This document shows positions 43,704 through 58,700 of a stretch of 64,000 bases of DNA, one piece after another. The position numbers and the translations under genes are program-made. The DNA is from Oscarella lobularis (lineage: Eukaryota > Porifera > Homoscleromorpha > Homosclerophorida > Oscarellidae). The stretch's first letter is position 1, and each line of letters opens with the position of its first letter. A model generated the notes under the pieces. The model saw only the letters and a program-made list of their open reading frames with translations, was not told the DNA's origin and ran no database searches. The DNA is taken from the NCBI RefSeq assembly GCF_947507565.1, contig NC_089183.1, forward strand, positions 248,001 through 312,000. Reading direction: 5' to 3'.

Positions 43704-46700
43704 TTAAATTGAGGGCCTAATCTTTAATTCTTAGAGCCTAAATATTAAATTGAGGGCCTAATCTTTAATTCATAAGGCCTAAAGATTAAATTGAGGGCCT
43801 AATCTTTGATTCTAAGGACCTAAATATTAAATTGAGAGTCTAATCTTTAATTCATAAGGCCTAAAGATTAAATTGAGGGCCTAATCTTTGATTCTAAGGA
43901 CCTAAATATTAAATTGAGGGTCTAATCTTTAAATCTTAGGGCCTAAATATTAAATTGAGGGCCTAATCTTTGATTCTTAGGGACTAAATATCAAATTGAG
44001 GGCCTAATCTTTAATTCTTTAGGCCTAAATATTAATTTGAGGGCCTAATCTTTGATTCTTAGGGACTAATTATTAAATTGAGGGCCTAATCTTTGATCCT
44101 AAGGACATAAATATTAAATTGAGGGTCTAATCTTTAATTCTTAGGGCCTAAATATTAAATTGAGGGCCTAATCTTTGATTCTTTAGGCCTAAATAATAAT
44201 TTGAGGGCCTAATCTTTGATTCTTAGGGCCTAATTATTAAATTGAGGGCTTAATGTTTGATTCTTAGGGACTAAATATCAAATTGAGGGCCTAATCTTTA
44301 ATTCTTTAGGCATAAATATTAATTTGAGGGCCTAATCTTTGATTCTTAGGGCCTAATTATTAAATTGAGGGCCTAATCTTTGATTCTAAAGACCTAAATA
44401 TTAAATTGAGGGTCTAATCTTTAATTCTTAGGGCCTAAATATAAAATTGAAAGACTAATATTTGATTCTTAGGGCCTAAATATTAAATTGAGGGCCTAAT
44501 CTTTAATTCTTAGGACCTAATTATAAAATTGAGGGCCTAATCTTTGATTCTAAGGACCTAAATATTAAATTGAGGGTCTAATCTTTAATTCTTAGGGCCT
44601 AAATATTAAATTGAGGGCCTAATCTTTGATTCTTAGGGCCTAAATATAAAACTGAGGGCATAATCTTTAATTCTTAGAGCCTAAATATTAAATTGAGAGC
44701 CTAATCTTTAATTCTTAGGGCCTAAATATTAAATTGAGAGCCTAATCTTTAATTCTAAAGACCTAAATATTAAATTGCGAGCCTAATCTTTGATTCTAAG
44801 GATCTAAATATTAAATTGAGGGCCTAATCTTTGATTCTAAGGACCTAAATATTAAATTGAGGGCCTAATCTTTGATTCTAAAGACCTAAATATTAAATTG
44901 AGGGCCTAATCTTTGATTCTAAGGACTTAAATATTAAATTGAGGGTGTAATCTTTAATTCTTAGGGCCTAAATATTAAATTGAGGGCCTAATCTTTGATT
45001 CTTAGAGCCTAATTATAAAATTGAGGGCCTAATCTCTAATTCTTTAGGCCTAAATATTAATTTGAGGGCCTAATCTTTGATTCTTAGGGCCTAATTATTA
45101 AATTGAGGGCCTAATCTTTGATTCTAAGGACCTAAATATTAAATTGAGGGTCTAATCTTTAATTCTTAGGGCCTAAATATTAAATTGAGGGCCTAATCTT
45201 TGATTCTTAGGGCCTAAATATTAAATTGAGGGCCTAATCTTTGATTCTCAGGGCCTAAATATAAAATTGAGGGCCAAATCTCTAATTCTTTAGGCCTAAA
45301 TATTAATTTGAGGGCCTAATCTTTGATTCTTAGGGCCTAATTATTAAATTGAGGGCCTAATCTTTGATTCTTAGGACCTAAATAAAAAATTGAGGGCCTA
45401 ATCTTTAATTCTTAGGGCCTAAATATTAAATTGAGAGCCTAATCTTTAATTCTAAAGACCTAAATATTAAATTGCGAGCCTAATCTTTGATTCTAAAGAT
45501 CTAAATATTAAATTGAGGGCCTAATCTTTGATTCTAAAGACTTAAATATTAAATTGAGGGTCTAATCTTTAATTCTTAGAGCCTAAATATTAAATTGAGG
45601 GCCTAATCTTTGATTCTTAGGGGCTAAATATTAAATCGAGGGCCTAATTTTTAATTCTAAGGGCCTAAATATAAAATTGAGGGCATAATCTTTAATTCTT
45701 AGAGCCTAAATATTAAATTGAGGGCATAATCATTGATTCGTAGGGACTAAATATTAAATTGAGGGCCTAATGTTTAATTCTTAGGGCCTTAATATTACAT
45801 TGAGGGTCTAATCTTTAATTCTTAGGGCCTAAATATTAAATTGAGGGCCTAATCTTTGATTCTTAGGGACAAAATATAAAATAGAGGGCCTAATCTTTGA
45901 TTCTTAAGGCCTAATTATAAATTGAGGGCATAATCTTTGATTCTTAGGGCCTAAATATAAAATTGAGGGCCTAATCTTTGATTCTTAGAGCCTAAATATA
46001 AAATTGAGGGCCTAATCTTTGATTCTTAGGGCCAAAATATAAAATTGAGAACCTAATCTCTAATTCTTTAGGCCTAAATATTAATTTGAGGGCCTAATCT
46101 TTGATTCTTAGGGCCTAATTATTAAATTGAGGGCCTAATCTTTGATTCTTAGGGCCTAAATAAAAAATTGAGGGCCTAATCTTTAATTCTTAGGGCGTAA
46201 ATATTAAATTGAAAGACTAATCTTTGATTCTTAGGGCCTAAATATAAAATTGAGAACCTAATCTCTAATTCTTTAGGCCTAAATATTAATTTGAGGGCCT
46301 AATCTTTGATTCTTAGGGCCTAATTATTAAATTGAGGGCCTAATCTTTGATTCTTAGGGCCTAAATATTAAATTGAGGGCCTAATCTTTGATTCTTAGGG
46401 CCTAAATATTAAATTGAGGGCCTAATCTTTAATTCTAAGGACCTAAATATTAAATTGCGGGCCTAATCTTTGATTCTAAGGACCTAAATATTAAATTGAG
46501 GGCCTAATCTTTGATTCTAAGGACCTAAATATTAAATTGAGGGCCTAATCTTTGATTCTAAGGACTTAAATATTAAATTGAGGGTGTAATCTTTAATTCT
46601 TAGGGCCTAAATATTAAATTGAGGGCCTAATCTTTGATTCTTAGGAACTAAATATCAAATAGAGGGCCTAATCTTTGATTCTTAGGGCCTAATTATAAAA

Positions 46701-49700
46701 TTGAGGGCCTAATCTTTGATTCTAAGGACCTAAATATTAAATTGAGGGTCTAATCTTTAATTCTTAGGGCCTAAATATTAAATTGAGGGCCTAATCTTTG
46801 ATTCTTAGGGCCTAAATATTAAATTGAGGGCCTAATCTTTGATTCTTAAAGACTAAATATCAAATTGGGGGCCTAATCTTTAATTCTTTAGGCCTAAATA
46901 TTAATTTGAGGGCCTAATCTTTGATTCTTAGGGACTAATTATTAAATTGAGGGCCTAATCTTTGATCCTAAGGACATAAATATTAAATTGAGGGTCTAAT
47001 CTTTAATTCTTAGGGCCTAAATATTAAATTGAGGGCCTAATCTTTGATTCTTTAGGCCTAAATAATAATTTGAGGGCCTAATCTTTGATTCTTAGGGCCT
47101 AATTATTAAATTGAGGGCTTAATGTTTGATTCTTAGGGACTAAATATCAAATTGAGGGCCTAATCTTTAATTCTTTAGGCATAAATATTAATTTGAGGGC
47201 CTAATCTTTGATTCTTAGGGCCTAATTATTAAATTGAGGGCCTAATCTTTGATTCTAAAGACCTAAATATTAAATTGAGGGTCTAATCTTTAATTCTTAG
47301 GGCCTAAATATAAAATTGAAAGACTAATATTTGATTCTTAGGGCCTAAATATTAAATTGAAGGCCTAATCTTTAATTCTTAGGGCCTAATTATAAAATTG
47401 AGGGCCTAATCTTTGATTCTAAGGACCTAAATATTAAATTGAGGGTCTAATCTTTAATTCTTAGGGCCTAAATATTAAATTGAGGGCCTAATCTTTGATT
47501 CTTAGGGCCTAAATATAAAATTGAGGGCATAATCTTTAATTCTTAGAGCCTAAATATTAAATTGAGAGCCTAATCTTTAATTCTTAGGGCCTAAATATTA
47601 AATTGAGAGCCTAATCTTTAATTCTAAAGACCTAAATATTAAATTGCGAGCCTAATCTTTGATTCTAAGGATCTAAATATTAAATTAAGGGCCTAATCTT
47701 TGATTCTAAGGACCTAAATATTAAATTGAGGGTCTAATCTTTAATTCTTAGGGCCTAAATATAAAATTGAGGGCCTAATCTCAAATTCTTTAGGCCTAAA
47801 TATTAATTTGAGGGCCTAATCTTTGATTCTTAGAGCCTAATTATTAAATTGAGGGCCTAATCTTTGATTCTAAGGACCTAAATATTAAATTGAGGGTCTA
47901 ATCTTTAATTCTTAGGGCCTAAATATTAAATTGAGGGCCTAATCTTTGATTCTTAGGGCCTAAATATTAAATTGAGGGTCTAATCTTTAATTCTTAGTGC
48001 CTATATATTAATTTGAGGGCCTAATCTTTGATTCTTAGGGCCTAATTATTAAATTGAGGGCCTAATCTTTGATTCTTAGGACCTAAATAAAAAATTGAGG
48101 GCCTAATCTTTAATTCTAAAGACCTAAATATTAAATTGCGAGCCTAATCTTTGATTCTAAAGATCTAAATATTAAATTGAGGGCCTAATCTTTGATTCTA
48201 AAGACTTAAATATTAAATTGAGGGTCTAATCTTTAATTCTTAGAGCCTAAATATTAAATTGAGGTCCTAATCTTTGATTCTTAGGGGCTAAATATTAAAT
48301 CGAGGGCCTAATTTTTAATTCTAAGGGCCTAATTATAAATTGAGGGCATAATCTTTGATTCTTAGGGCCTAAATATAAAATTGAGGGCCTAATCTTTGAT
48401 TCTTAGAACCTAAATATAAAATTGAGGGCCTAATCTTTGATTCTTAGGGCCTAAATATAAAATTGAGAACCTAATCTCTAATTCTTTAGGCCTAAATATT
48501 AATTTGAGGGCCTAATCTTTGATTCTTAGGGCCTAATTATTAAATTGAGGGCCTAATCTTTGATTCTTAGGGCCTAAATAAAAAATTGAGGGCCTAATCT
48601 TTAATTCTTAGGGCGTAAATATTAAATTGAAAGACTAATCTTTGATTCTTAGGGCCTAAAGATAAAATTGAGAACCTAATCTCTAATTCTTTAGGCCTAA
48701 ATATTAATTTGAGGGCCTAATCTTTGATTCTTAGGGCCTAATTATTAAATTGAGGGCCTAATCTTTGATTCTTAGGGCCTAAATATTAAATTGAGGGCCT
48801 AATCTTTGATTCTTAGGGCCTAAATATTAAATTGAGGGCCTAATCTTTAATTCTAAGGACCTAAATATTAAATTGCGGGCCTAATCTTTGATTCTAAGGA
48901 CCTAAATATTAAATTGAGGGCCTAATCTTTGATTCTAAGGACCTAAATATTAAATTGAGGGCCTAATCTTTGATTCTAAGGACTTAAATATTAAATTGAG
49001 GGTGTAATCTTTAATTCTTAGGGCCTAAATATTAAATTGAGGGCCTAATCTTTGATTCTTAGGAACTAAATATCAAATAGAGGGCCTAATCTTTGATTCT
49101 TAGGGCCTAATTATAAAATTAAGGGCCTAATCTTTGATTCTAAGGAACAAAATATTAAATTGAGGGTCTAATCTTTAATTCTTAGGGCCTAAATATTAAA
49201 TTGAGGGCCTAATCTTTGATTCTTAGGGCCTAAATATTAAATTGAGGGCCTAATCTTTGATTCTTAGAGCCTAAATATAAAATTGAGGACCAAATCTCTA
49301 ATTCTTTAGGCCTAAATATTAATTTGAGGGCCTAATCTTTGATTCTTAGGGCCTAATTATTAAATTGAGGGCCTAATCTTTGATTCTTAGGGCCTAAATA
49401 AAAAATTGAGGGCCTAATCTTTAATTCTTAGGGCCTAAATATTAAATTGAGAGCCTGATCTTTAATTCTTAGGGCCTAAATATTAAATTGAGAGCCTAAT
49501 CTTTAATTCTAAAGACCTAAATATTAAATTGCGAGCCTAATCTTTGATTCTAAGGATCTAAATATTAAATTGAGGGCCTAATCTTTGATTCTAAAGACTT
49601 AAATATTAAATTGAGGGTCTAATCTTTAATTCTTAGAGCCTAAATATTAAATTGAGGGCCTAATCTTTGATTCTTAGGGGCTAAATATTAAATCGAGGGC

Positions 49701-52700
49701 CTAATTTTTAATTCTAAGGGCCTAAATATTAAATTGAGGGCATAATCTTTAATTCTTAGGGCCTAAATATAAAATTGAGGGCATAATCTTTAATTCTTAG
49801 AGCCTAAATATTAAATTGAGGGCATAATCATTGATTCGTAGGGACTAAATATTAAATTGAGGGCCTAATGTTTAATTCTTAGGGCCTTAATATAAAATTG
49901 AGGGCCTAATCTTTAACTCTTAGGTCCTAAATATTAAATTGAGGGCCTAATCTTTAAGTCCAAGGACTTAAATATTAAATTGAGGGCCTAATGTTTGATT
50001 CTACGGACTTAAATATTAAATTGAGGGTCTAATCTTTAATTCTTAGGGCCTAAATATTAAATTCAGGGCCTAATCTTTGATTCTTAGGGACAAAATATAA
50101 AATAGAGGGCCTAATCTTTGATTCTTAAGGCCTAATTATTAAATTGAAGGCCTAATCTTTGATTCCAAGGACTTAAATATTAAATTGAAGGTCTAATCTT
50201 TGATTCTTAGGGCCTAAATATAAAATTGAGGGCCTAATCTTTAATTCTTAGGGCCTAAATATTAAATTGAGAGCCTAATCTTTAATTCTTAGGGCCTAAA
50301 TATTAAATTGAGAGCCTAATCTTTAATTCTAAAGACCTAAATATTAAATTGCGAGCCTAATCTTTGATTCTAAGGATCTAAATATTAAATTGAGGGCCTA
50401 ATCTTTGATTCTAAAGACTTAAATATTAAATTGAGGGTCTAATCTTTAATTTTTAGAGCCTAAATATTAAATTGAGGGCCTAATCTTTGATTCTTAGGAG
50501 CTAAATATTAAATCGAGGGCCTAATTTTTAATTCTAAGGGCCTCAATATTAAATTGAGGGCCTAATCTTTAATTCTTAGGGCCTAAATATAAAATTGAGG
50601 GCATAATCTTTAATTCTTAGAGCCTAAATATTAAATTGAGGGCACAATCATTGATTCGTAGGGACTAAATAATAAATTGAGGGCCTAATGTTTAATTCTT
50701 AGGGCCTTAATATAAAATTGAGGGCATAATCTTTAACTCTTAGGTCCTAAATATTAAATTGAGGGCCTAATCTTTAATTCCAAGGACTTAAATATTAAAT
50801 TGAGGGCCTAATGTTTGATTCTACGGACTTAAATATTAAATTGAGGGTCTAATCTTTAATTCTTAGGGCCTAAATATTAAATTGAGGGCCTAATCTTTGA
50901 TTCTTAGGGACAAAATATCAAATAGAGGGCCTAATCTTTGATTCTTAAGGCCTAATTATTAAATTCAGGGCCTAATCTTTGATTCCAAGGACTTAAATAT
51001 TAAATTGAGGGTCTAATCTTTGATTCTTAGGGCCTAAATATAAAATTGAGGGCCTAATCTTTGATTCTTAGAGCCTAAATATAAAATTGAGGGCCTAATC
51101 TTTGATTCTTAGGGCCTAAATATAAAATTCAGAACCTAATCTCTAATTCTTTAGGCCTAAATATTAATTTGAGGGCCTAATCTTTGATTCTTATGGCCTA
51201 ATTATTAAATTCAGGGCCTAATCTTTGATTCTTAGGGCCTAAATAAAAAATTGAGGGCCTAATCTTTAATTCTTAGGGCGTAAATATTAAATTGAGAGAC
51301 TAATCTTTGATTCTTAGGGCCTAAATATTAAATTGAGGGCCTAATCTTTGATTCTTAGGGCCTAAATATTAAATTGAGGGCCTAATCTTTGATTCTTAGG
51401 GCCTAAATATTAAATTGAGGGCCTAATCTTTAATTCTAAGGACCTAAATATTAAATTGCGGGCCTAATCTTTGATTCTAAGGACCTAAATATTAAATTGA
51501 GGGCCTAATCTTTGATTCTAAGAACTTAAATATTAAATTGAGGGTCTAATCTTTAATTCTTAGGGCCTAAATATTAAAATGAGGGCCTAATCTTTAATTT
51601 TAAAGACCTTAATATTAAATTGAGGGCCTAATCTTTGATTCTTAGGGACAAAATATAAAATAGAGGGCCTAATCTTTGATTCTTAAGGCCTAATTATTAA
51701 ATTGAGGGCCTAATCTTTGATTCCAAGGACTTAAATATTAAATTGAGGGTCTAATCTTTGATTCTTAGGGCCTAAATATAAAATTGAGGGCCTAATCTTT
51801 GATTCTTAGGGCGCAAATATTAAATTGAGAGACTAATCTTTGATTCTTAGGGCCTAAATATTAAATTGAGGGCCTAATCTTTGATTCTTAGAGCCTAAAT
51901 AAAAAATTGAGGGCCTAATCTTTAATTCTTAGGGCGCAAATATTAAATTGAGAGACTAATCTTTGATTCTTAGGGCCTAAATATTAAATTGAGGGCCTAA
52001 TCTTTGATTCTTAAAGCCTGAATAAAAAATTGAGGCCCTAATCTTTAATTCTTAGGGCCTAAATATTAAATTGAGGGTCTAATCTTTAATTCTTAGTGCC
52101 TAAATATTAAATTGAGGGCCTAATCTTTGATTCTTAGGGCCTAAATATTACATTGAGGACCTAATCTTTGATTCTTAGGGCCTCAATATTAAATCGAGGG
52201 CCTAATCTTTAATTCTTAGAGCCAAAATATTAAATTGAGGGCCTAATCTTTAATTCTAAGGACCTAATTATTAAATTGAGGGTCCAATCTTTAATTCTAA
52301 GGGCCTAAATATTAAATTGAGGGCCTAATCTTTAATTCTTTAGGCCTAAATATTAATTTGAGGGTCTAATAATTGATTCTTAACGACTAAATATCAAATT
52401 GAGGGCCTACTCTTTAATTCTTTAAGCCTAAATTTTAATTTGAGGGCCTAATCTTTGATTCTTAGGGCCTAATTATTAAATTGAGGGCCTAATCTTTGAT
52501 TCTTAGGGCCTAAATATTAAATTGAGGGCCTAGCCTTTAATTCTAAGGGCCTAAATATTAAATTGAGGACCTAATCTTTGATTCTTAGGGCCTAAATATA
52601 AAATTGAGGGTCTAATCATTGATTCTTAGGGACTAAATATCAAATTGAGAGCCTAATCTTTAATTCTTTAGGCCTAAATTTTAATTTGAGGGCCTAATCT

Positions 52701-55700
52701 TTGATTCTTAGGGCCTAATTATTAAATTGAGGGCCTAATCTTTGATTCTTAAAGCCTAAATAAAAAATTGAGGGGCTAATCCTTAATTCTTAGGGCCTAA
52801 ATATTAAATTGAGAGACTAATCTTTGATTCTTAGGGCCTAAATATTAAATTGAGAGACTAATCTTTGATTCTTAGGGCCTAAATATTAAATCGAGGGCCT
52901 AATCTTTAATTCTAAGGGCCAAAATATTAAATTGAGGGCCTAATCTTTAATTCTAAGGACCTAAATATTAAATTGAGGGCCTAATCTTTGATTCTAAGGA
53001 CCTAAATATTAAATTGAGGGCCTAATCTTTGATTCTAAGAACTTAAATATTAAATTGAGGGTCTAATCTTTAATTCTTAGGGCCTAAATATTAAAATGAG
53101 GGCCTAATCTTTAATTTTAAAAACCTTAATATTAAATTGAGGGCCTAATCTTTGATTCTTAGAGCCTAAATATTAAATTGAGGGCCTAATCTTTGATTCT
53201 TAGGGCCTAAATATTACATTGAGGGCCTAATCTTTGATTCTTAGGGCCTCAATATTAAATCGAGGGCCTAATCTTTAATTCTTAGAGCCAAAATATTAAA
53301 TTGAGGGCCTAATCTTTGATTCTTAGGGCCTAAATATAAAATTGAGGGCCTAATCTTTGATTCTTAGGGCCTAAATATAAAATTGAGGTCCTAATCTTTA
53401 ATTCTTAGAGCCTAAATATTAAATTGAGGGCCTAACCTTTAATTCTAAGGACCTAAATATTAAATTGAGGGCCTAATCATTGATTCTTAAAGCCTAAATA
53501 AAAAATTGAAGGCCTAATCTTTAATTCTTAGGGCCTAATTATTAAATTGAGAGACTAATCTTTGATTCTTAGGGCCTAAATATTAAATTGAGGGCCTAAT
53601 CTTTGATTCTTAGGGCCTAAATATTAAATCGAGGGCCTAATCTTTAATTCTAAGGGCCAAAATATTAAATTGAGGGCCTAATCTTTAATTCTAAGGACCT
53701 AAATATTAAATTGCGGGCCTAATCTTTGATTCTAAGGACCTAAATATTAAATTGAGGGCCTAATCTTTGATTCTAAGAACTTAAATATTAAATTGAGGGT
53801 CTAATCTTTAATTCTTAGGGCCTAAATATTAAAATGAGGGCCTAATCTTTAATTTTAAAAACCTTAATATTAAATTGAGGGCCTAATCTTTGATTCTTAG
53901 AGCCTAAATATTAAATTGAGGGCCTAATCTTTGATTCTTAGGACCTAAATATTACATTGAGGGCCTAATCTTTGATTCTTAGGGCCTCAATATTAAATCG
54001 AGGGCCTAATCTTTAATTCTTAGAGCCAAAATATTAAATTGAGGGCCTAATCTTTGATTCTTAGGGCCTAAATATAAAATTGAGGGCCTAATCTTTGATT
54101 CTTAGGGCCTAAATATAAAATTGAGGTCCTAATCTTTAATTCTTAGAGCCTAAATATTAAATTGAGGGCCTAACCTTTAATTCTAAGGACCTAAATATTA
54201 AATTGAGGGCCTAATCATTGATTCTTAAAGCCTAAATAAAAAATTGAAGGCCTAATCTTTAATTCTTAGGACCTAATTATTAAATTGAGGGCCTAATGTT
54301 TGATTCTTAGGGCCTAAATATAAAATTGAGGGCCTAATCTTTAATTCTAAGTTCCTAAATATTAAATTGAGGGCCTAATCTTTAATTCTAAGGACCTAAA
54401 TATTAAATTGAGGGTGTAATCTTTAATTCTTAGGGCCTAAATATTAAATTGAGGGCCTAATCTTTGATTCTTAGGGCCTAAATATTAAATTGAGGGCCTA
54501 ATCTTTGATTCTTAGGGACTAAATATTAAATTGAGGGCCTAATCTTTAATTCTTAGGGCCTAAATATTACATTGAGGGCCTAATCTTTGATTCTTAGGGC
54601 CTAAATAAAAAATTGAGGGCCTAATCTTTAATTCTTAGGGCCTAAATATTAAATTGAGAGACTAATCTTTGATTCTTAGGGCCTAAATATTAAATTGAGG
54701 GCCTAATCTTTGATTCTTAGGGCCTAAATATTAAATTGAGGGCCTAATCTTTGATTCTTAGGGCCTAAATATTAAATTGAGGGCCTAATCTTTAATTCTA
54801 AGGACCTAAATATTAAATTGCGGGCCTAATCTTTGATTCTAAGGACCTAAATATTAAATTGAGGGCCTAATCTTTGATTCTAAGAACTTAAATATTAAAT
54901 TGAGGGTCTAATCTTTAATTCTTAGGACCTAAATATTAAAATGAGGGCCTAATCTTTAATTTTAAAGACCTTAATATTAAATTGAGGGCCTAATCTTTGA
55001 TTCTTAGGGACAAAATATAAAATAGAGGGCCTAATCTTTGATTCTTAAGGCCTAATTATTAAATTGAGGGCCTAATCTTTGATTCCAAGGACTTAAATAT
55101 TAAATTGAGGGTCTAATCTTTGATTCTTAGGGCCTAAATATAAAATTGAGGGCCTAATCTTTGATTCTTAGGGCGCAAATACTAAATTGAGAGACTAATC
55201 TTTGATTCTTAGGGCCTAAATATTAAATTGAGGGCCTAATCTTTGATTCTTAGAGCCTAAATAAAAAATTGAGGGCCTAATCTTTAATTCTTAGGGCGCA
55301 AATATTAAATTGAGAGACTAATCTTTGATTCTTAGGGCCTAAATATTAAATTGAGGGCCTAATCTTTGATTCTTAAAGCCTGAATAAAAAATTGAGGCCC
55401 TAATCTTTAATTCTTAGGGCCTAAATATTAAATTGAGGGTCTAATCTTTAATTCTTAGTGCCTAAATATTAAATTGAGGGCCTAATCTTTGATTCTTAGG
55501 GCCTAAATATTACATTGAGGGCCTAATCTTTGATTCTTAGGGCCTCAATATTAAATCGAGGGCCTAATCTTTAATTCTTAGAGCCAAAATATTAAATTGA
55601 GGGCCTAATCTTTAATTCTAAGGACCTAATTATTAAATTGAGGGTCCAATCTTTAATTCTAAGGGCCTAAATATTAAATTGAGGGCCTAATCTTTAATTC

Positions 55701-58700
55701 TTTAGGCCTAAATATTAATTTGAGGGTCTAATAATTGATTCTTAACGACTAAATATCAAATTGAGGGCCTACTCTTTAATTCTTTAAGCCTAAATTTTAA
55801 TTTGAGGGCCTAATCTTTGATTCTTAGGGCCTAATTATTAAATTGAGGGCCTAATCTTTGATTCTTAGGGCCTAAATATTAAATTGAGGGCCTAGCCTTT
55901 AATTCTAAGGGCCTAAATATTAAATTGAGGACCTAATCTTTGATTCTTAGGGCCTAAATATAAAATTGAGGGTCTAATCATTGATTCTTAGGGACTAAAT
56001 ATTAAATCGAGGGCCTAATCTTTAATTCTAAGGGCCAAAATATTAAATTGAGGGCCTAATCTTTAATTCTAAGGACCTAAATATTAAATTGAGGGCCTAA
56101 TCTTTGATTCTAAGGACCTAAATATTAAATTGAGGGCCTAATCTTTGATTCTAAGAACTTAAATATTAAATTGAGGGTCTAATCTTTAATTCTTAGGGCC
56201 TAAATATTAAAATGAGGGCCTAATCTTTAATTTTAAAGACCTTAATATTAAATTGAGGGCCTAATCTTTGATTCTTAGAGCCTAAATATTAAATTGAGGG
56301 CCTAATCTTTGATTCTTAGGGCCTAAATATTACATTGAGGGCCTAATCTTTGATTCTTAGGGCCTCAATATTAAATCGAGGGCCTAATCTTTAATTCTTA
56401 GAGCCAAAATATTAAATTGAGGGCCTAATCTTTGATTCTTAGGGCCTAAATATAAAATTGAGAACCTAATCTCTAATTCTTTAGGCCTAAATATTAATTT
56501 GAGGGCCTAATCTTTGATTCTTAGGGCCTAATTATTAAATTGAGGGCCTAATCTTTGATTCTTAGGGCCTAAATAAAAAATTGAGGGCCTAATCTTTAAT
56601 TCTTAGGGCGTAAATATTAAATTGAAAGACTAATCTTTGATTCTTAGGGCCTAAATATAAAATTGAGAACCTAATCTCTAATTCTTTAGGCCTAAATATT
56701 AATTTGAGGGCCTAATCTTTGATTCTTAGGGCCTAATTATTAAATTGAGGGCCTAATCTTTGATTCTTAGGGCCTAAATATTAAATTGAGGGCCTAATCT
56801 TTGATTCTTAGGGCCTAAATATTAAATTGAGGGCCTAATCTTTAATTCTAAGGACCTAAATATTAAATTGCGGGCCTAATCTTTGATTCTAAGGACCTAA
56901 ATATTAAATTGAGGGCCTAATCTTTGATTCTAAGGACCTAAATATTAAATTGAGGGCCTAATCTTTGATTCTAAGGACTTAAATATTAAATTGAGGGTGT
57001 AATCTTTAATTCTTAGGGCCTAAATATTAAATTGAGGGCCTAATCTTTGATTCTTAGGAACTAAATATCAAATAGAGGGCCTAATCTTTGATTCTTAGGG
57101 CCTAATTATAAAATTGAGGGCCTAATCTTTGATTCTAAGGAACAAAATATTAAATTGAGGGTCTAATCTTTAATTCTTAGGGCCTAAATATTAAATTGAG
57201 GGCCTAATCTTTGATTCTTAGGGCCTAAATATTAAATTGAGGGCCTAATCTTTGATTCTTAGAGCCTAAATATAAAATTGAGGACCAAATCTCTAATTCT
57301 TTAGGCCTAAATATTAATTTGAGGGCCTAATCTTTGATTCTTAGGGCCTAATTATTAAATTGAGGGCCTAATCTTTGATTCTTAGGGCCTAAATAAAAAA
57401 TTGAGGGCCTAATCTTTAATTCTTAGGGCCTAAATATTAAATTGAGAGCCTGATCTTTAATTCTTAGGGCCTAAATATTAAATTGAGAGCCTAATCTTTA
57501 ATTCTAAAGACCTAAATATTAAATTGCGAGCCTAATCTTTGATTCTAAGGATCTAAATATTAAATTGAGGGCCTAATCTTTGATTCTAAAGACTTAAATA
57601 TTAAATTGAGGGTCTAATCTTTAATTCTTAGAGCCTAAATATTAAATTGAGGGCCTAATCTTTGATTCTTAGGGGCTAAATATTAAATCGAGGGCCTAAT
57701 TTTTAATTCTAAGGGCCTAAATATTAAATTGAGGGCATAATCTTTAATTCTTAGGGCCTAAATATAAAATTGAGGGCATAATCTTTAATTCTTAGAGCCT
57801 AAATATTAAATTGAGGGCATAATCATTGATTCTTAGGGCCTAAATATTAAAATGAGGGCCTAATCTTTAATTTTAAAAACCTTAATATTAAATTGAGGGC
57901 CTAATCTTTGATTCTTAGAGCCTAAATATTAAATTGAGGGCCTAATCTTTGATTCTTAGGGCCTAAATATTACATTGAGGGCCTAATCTTTGATTCTTAG
58001 GGCCTCAATATTAAATCGAGGGTCTAATCTTTAATTCTTAGAGCCAAAATATTAAATTGAGGGCCTAATCTTTGATTCTTAGGGCCTAAATATAAAATTG
58101 AGGGCCTAATCTTTGATTCTTAGGGCCTAAATATAAAATTGAGGTCCTAATCTTTAATTCTTAGAGCCTAAATATTAAATTGAGGGCCTAACCTTTAATT
58201 CTAAGGACCTAAATATTAAATTGAGGGCCTAATCATTGATTCTTAAAGCCTAAATAAAAAATTGAAGGCCTAATCTTTAATTCTTAGGGCCTAATTATTA
58301 AATTGAGGGCCTAATCTTTAATTCTAAGGACCTAAATATTAAATTGCGGGCCTAATCTTTGATTCTAAGGACCTAAATATTAAATTGAGGGCCTAATCTT
58401 TGATTCTAAGAACTTAAATATTAAATTGAGGGTCTAATCTTTAATTCTTAGGGCCTAAATATTAAAATGAGGGCCTAATCTTTAATTTTAAAGACCTTAA
58501 TATTAAATTGAGGGCCTAATCTTTGATTCTTAGGGACAAAATATAAAATAGAGGGCCTAATCTTTGATTCTTAAGGCCTAATTATTAAATTGAGGGCCTA
58601 ATCTTTGATTCCAAGGACTTAAATATTAAATTGAGGGTCTAATCTTTGATTCTTAGGGCCTAAATATAAAATTGAGGGCCTAATCTTTGATTCTTAGGGC

